Both the position numbers and the translations under genes were made by a program. DNA of 9,243 nucleotides from Casp-actino8 sp044358015 (lineage in GTDB: Bacteria; Actinomycetota; Acidimicrobiia; Acidimicrobiales; Ilumatobacteraceae). The DNA is taken from positions 1 through 9,243 of the forward strand of contig JBIKOO010000187.1 of NCBI GenBank assembly GCA_044358015.1. Reading direction: 5' to 3'. Under the pieces are notes generated by a model that saw only the letters and a list, made by a program, of their open reading frames with translations, did no database searches and was not told where the DNA came from. Shown here one piece after another: positions 8,101 through 9,243 of the stretch (position 1 is the stretch's first letter; each line of letters begins with the position of its first letter).

Positions 8101-9243
8101 GGTCAATAAGGGCCACCCGGTGGCAACGAGAACCATTGCGGCCACCGTTACTGCGAGAGCTCGTTTCGGCCACGTTCGAAGTGTCACCGTGCCAGTTCGA
8201 GTTCGTAAGTCATTGATGCCCAACGCAAGGAGTAGCCCGATACCGACGACCAACCCAGCGCCTGCTTTATAAGCGTTACGAAAGGCAAATGTGGCGGGGA
8301 TTTGGTCGTAAAGCCATCGAAGAAAGATCCCGTATGGTGATTCATTTCCCACTGGAAATGCACCGACCATGATGGCAACCGCGGTGGTGAGCATTGCGCC
8401 TGCGGCAAAGCGCGAACGGTGACGCCCAAATGCGACTACTGCTAGTGCGAAAGCAGGCGGAACAAACGTGGCGATCACTACCCAGGGGTTAGTGAAATAC
8501 GCTGTCAGATAAGGCAGCACGATTGAGCCACGTGGATTCCAGTAATGGAGCCAAAAACCGAGTCCCCGAATACTTTCAGACCAACTTGACGAGAGGCTGA
8601 CGGCATCAACCGACTCAGTGCTTCCAAGGTTCCGAGCAAGTGTTGCCGCCGACATTACGCTCCGCATCACAGCAGGGACAACGACAACACCGGTCAACAA
8701 TGCTGCACGGGTGGTCCACTCGGCTAGTCGTCGCATCTTGATTTGGCCGCCAACTACTAGCGCAATAGCGGCGACTCCTGCGGGGATAAGTGCCATGACA
8801 AGACCGGGTGGGTTTCGCGTCCCAGATATGAGTACCCCAAGTGCAACAACAGAAGCCCAACGCCATGATGATTGAGTCGTGGTTCCTTTCCAAACGGCAA
8901 GCACGAACCAAGGAGCGAGCGCCACATTCAACAACAGGCTCGTAGGAAAGAAAAACCCAGAGGTGAAAGGAGCACATATGAACCAAACGCCAGCGATGCC
9001 TGCTTCCCATTGCGAGTGAGGAATCAACATTCGAACTAGAAGGGCCATGCCGAAGGAACCGAGGATGAGGATTAAAGCAAACCAGACGCGCTGGGCAGAC
9101 CATGGTTCCAGCCCAATTCCTCGAAGCACGACGAGAATTGTGTCGGTGATTGGTTGATAGTGCTGTTGAGGGCCACCGACATCAACTCGAGGATCCCAAA
9201 CAGAAAACAAGGAACCAAGAAGGCGATGAGGATTCCACGAATC
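5167..9243 (-). CDS. aftD: AftD-like alpha-(1->3)-arabinofuranosyltransferase family protein (5' end outside window)
   Basis: At least 1358 residues are visible and the frame is still open at the window edge, so the true start lies beyond it. Numbers count from the TTG codon at 9210, not a start. About nine or ten membrane spans lie within 40-370. A large extracytoplasmic part of about 800 residues (375-1175) follows, then five spans (about 1178-1197, 1217-1233, 1235-1251, 1257-1275, 1295-1315) and a polar tail. This layout, GLEPWSAQRVW at 33-43, GLGFWLHYW at 216-224 and TFAFRNAYK at 307-315 fit AftD (DUF3367), a GT-C enzyme adding arabinofuranose from decaprenyl-phosphate arabinose to arabinan. 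AFDGDPTTAW (675-684) and AIDGDLKTSW (888-897) mark two discoidin/F5-8C-like carbohydrate-binding domains; AftD is known to carry such modules. The first extracytoplasmic loop, where GT-C enzymes keep catalytic acids, is largely outside the window. Arabinosyl specificity is therefore inferred. Confidence 0.75.
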   Translation of the reverse strand, partial: DSWNPHRLLGSLFSVWDPRVDVGGPQQHYQPITDTILVVLRGIGLEPWSAQRVWFALILILGSFGMALLVRMLIPHSQWEAGIAGVWFICAPFTSGFFFPTSLLLNVALAPWFVLAVWKGTTTQSSWRWASVVALGVLISGTRNPPGLVMALIPAGVAAIALVVGGQIKMRRLAEWTTRAALLTGVVVVPAVMRSVMSAATLARNLGSTESVDAVSLSSSWSESIRGLGFWLHYWNPRGSIVLPYLTAYFTNPWVVIATFVPPAFALAVVAFGRHRSRFAAGAMLTTAVAIMVGAFPVGNESPYGIFLRWLYDQIPATFAFRNAYKAGAGLVVGIGLLLALGINDLRTRTGTVTLRTWPKRALAVTVAAMVLVATGWPLLTGNIFQYGQRIQGDVPTYWHNAFTWLDAQPGKGRVLVLPGSRSEDYRWGSAGNGDLFPSLLNRPAIFSRPLTGSPAEAANLTRALDRAVSNGRYEPGTIAPIARRLGIQFIVIRNDLNWQQTGVIRPSGLDALRKDPSIIALKNFGDPGENVTRPGDSDPISQDELTMPPVEVFSVPNVDDVVRAISPSPAVLLSGDGDAWTSLARSGALDNLGPIRATASLNNTEIKGELANGASVVLSDTNRRRPLAWGKENNTLTADDTDNVDDLYGSPGSQTVAVNGDALRVEYLGPNSLFDLGAARRPAAAFDGDPTTAWLTGFNSYPGQQRIRIELTKPTLIEQIHLRVAEVAGGRTINRVAVLLPNREPLEFDVSAGLDNLIRIPALVTESISVVPLQVIEPGGGPFGFSEISIPGLDLRERLKMPDDITIAAESDPQIAELLKTSPFSVEMQRLIGDQRDPENALARRFRAPVSRTMDVSGGIQLGTSSSAYGIAQVFRSSTSAFAKTLNGDISPLESLAAIDGDLKTSWAAPNNQSSLTLHFNNGNIKRATIAFSRDKTSEIPRVLRVTRADQEIEINAERRCQSDITYPFSRVGVTVDVGDRICTISLEWPSEKTSSDEVQFSFGTSPTKTPTKQTEIHVLEAWVGDQMNVLTNLDNECRNDLVYIDGHPIGVQTSGSVKQLLAGQSIALSSCTPVEIAAGWREVTTAPGLPLNWLRFKANDGNAVATTSAIHLKVLSRSADEYRISIDAPIGTRLILGQAYSDSWKLNSSTGELHTQSLDTQSGWTLATGGPQEVHVIHSARNSYRFATAMSLAGLAVLLLLIVIDPWQRIEKLSSKRSRSEKVIFRGVTAAAAVMVFAILVGGWPTLIVATVALTAMIGNWVRPRVLGAASVALICLAAIATIPPVASTLQPIWPLWPSERWLAHELARLAVVLMMSASTGMAISKTTIDETENPSSLESEDSQTEANGSQRVQLN

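Larger units (their letters stand above)
2046..9243 (-). other. Probable four-gene envelope-glycan operon
   Basis: Four genes run in one direction with junctions of -1, +6 and +2 nt: GT-C glycosyltransferase, flippase, GT4 glycosyltransferase and methyltransferase. There is no room for internal promoters or terminators between them, so one transcript starting beyond the right edge is likely. No terminator hairpin with a T tract is visible after the last stop, which lies inside the convergent neighbour. The content suggests one pathway: precursor assembly and methylation inside, flipping, then polymer extension outside. Confidence 0.75.

Noticed and set aside
8615..9103. 162-codon ORF on the minus strand
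   Set aside because: It is an alternative frame inside the membrane domain of the GT-C enzyme, and is rich in C, H and R, as expected for an out-of-frame reading.
1..9243. CRISPR array, tRNA, insertion sequence, integrase or defence system
   Set aside because: No regularly spaced repeats, tRNA-like folds, transposase motifs or nuclease/toxin motifs were found in any frame; the coding content is glycan-related throughout.

Overview
The window looks like actinobacterial chromosome of intermediate GC. The strongest lineage clue is a tight minus-strand gene run whose products resemble mycobacterial envelope-glycan proteins: an AftD-type arabinofuranosyltransferase, a GT4 glycosyltransferase of the Rv0225 type and a methyltransferase of the Rv0224c type. 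The moderate GC and AT-tolerant codon use do not look like Mycobacterium. An aquatic actinobacterium, possibly of class Acidimicrobiia, is a reasonable guess, but it is inference only. Family assignments were made by reading motifs and from memory of the families; no database was searched.

Layout, left to right. 1-986 (minus): the N-terminal 328 residues of a sulfotransferase-like protein whose C-terminus becomes a coiled coil and leaves the window. 987-1303: a divergent intergenic region with a perfect 8-bp dyad, two inverted copies of a short motif and a possible small ORF. 1304-2065 (plus): a SAM-dependent methyltransferase of the COG4627 type. 2046-9243 (minus): four head-to-tail genes, namely the AftD-like GT-C enzyme (5' end outside the window), a 12-TM Wzx/MATE-like flippase, a GT4 glycosyltransferase and a class I methyltransferase. 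Their junctions are a 1-nt overlap, a 6-nt gap and a 2-nt gap. The plus-strand methyltransferase and the last operon gene overlap tail to tail by 20 nt.

How the genes may work together (inference). The GT4 enzyme and methyltransferase would act in the cytoplasm on a nucleotide-sugar- or lipid-linked glycan. The flippase would move a lipid-linked sugar or oligosaccharide across the membrane. The large GT-C enzyme, with its roughly 800-residue extracytoplasmic region carrying at least two discoidin-like carbohydrate-binding motifs, would use a polyprenyl-phosphate sugar to extend a cell-wall glycan or lipoglycan. The sulfotransferase and the COG4627 methyltransferase next door are families common in surface-polysaccharide loci, so the left part may be a more variable surface-glycan region beside a conserved envelope operon.

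No RNA gene, insertion sequence, CRISPR array, integrase or phage gene was recognised.
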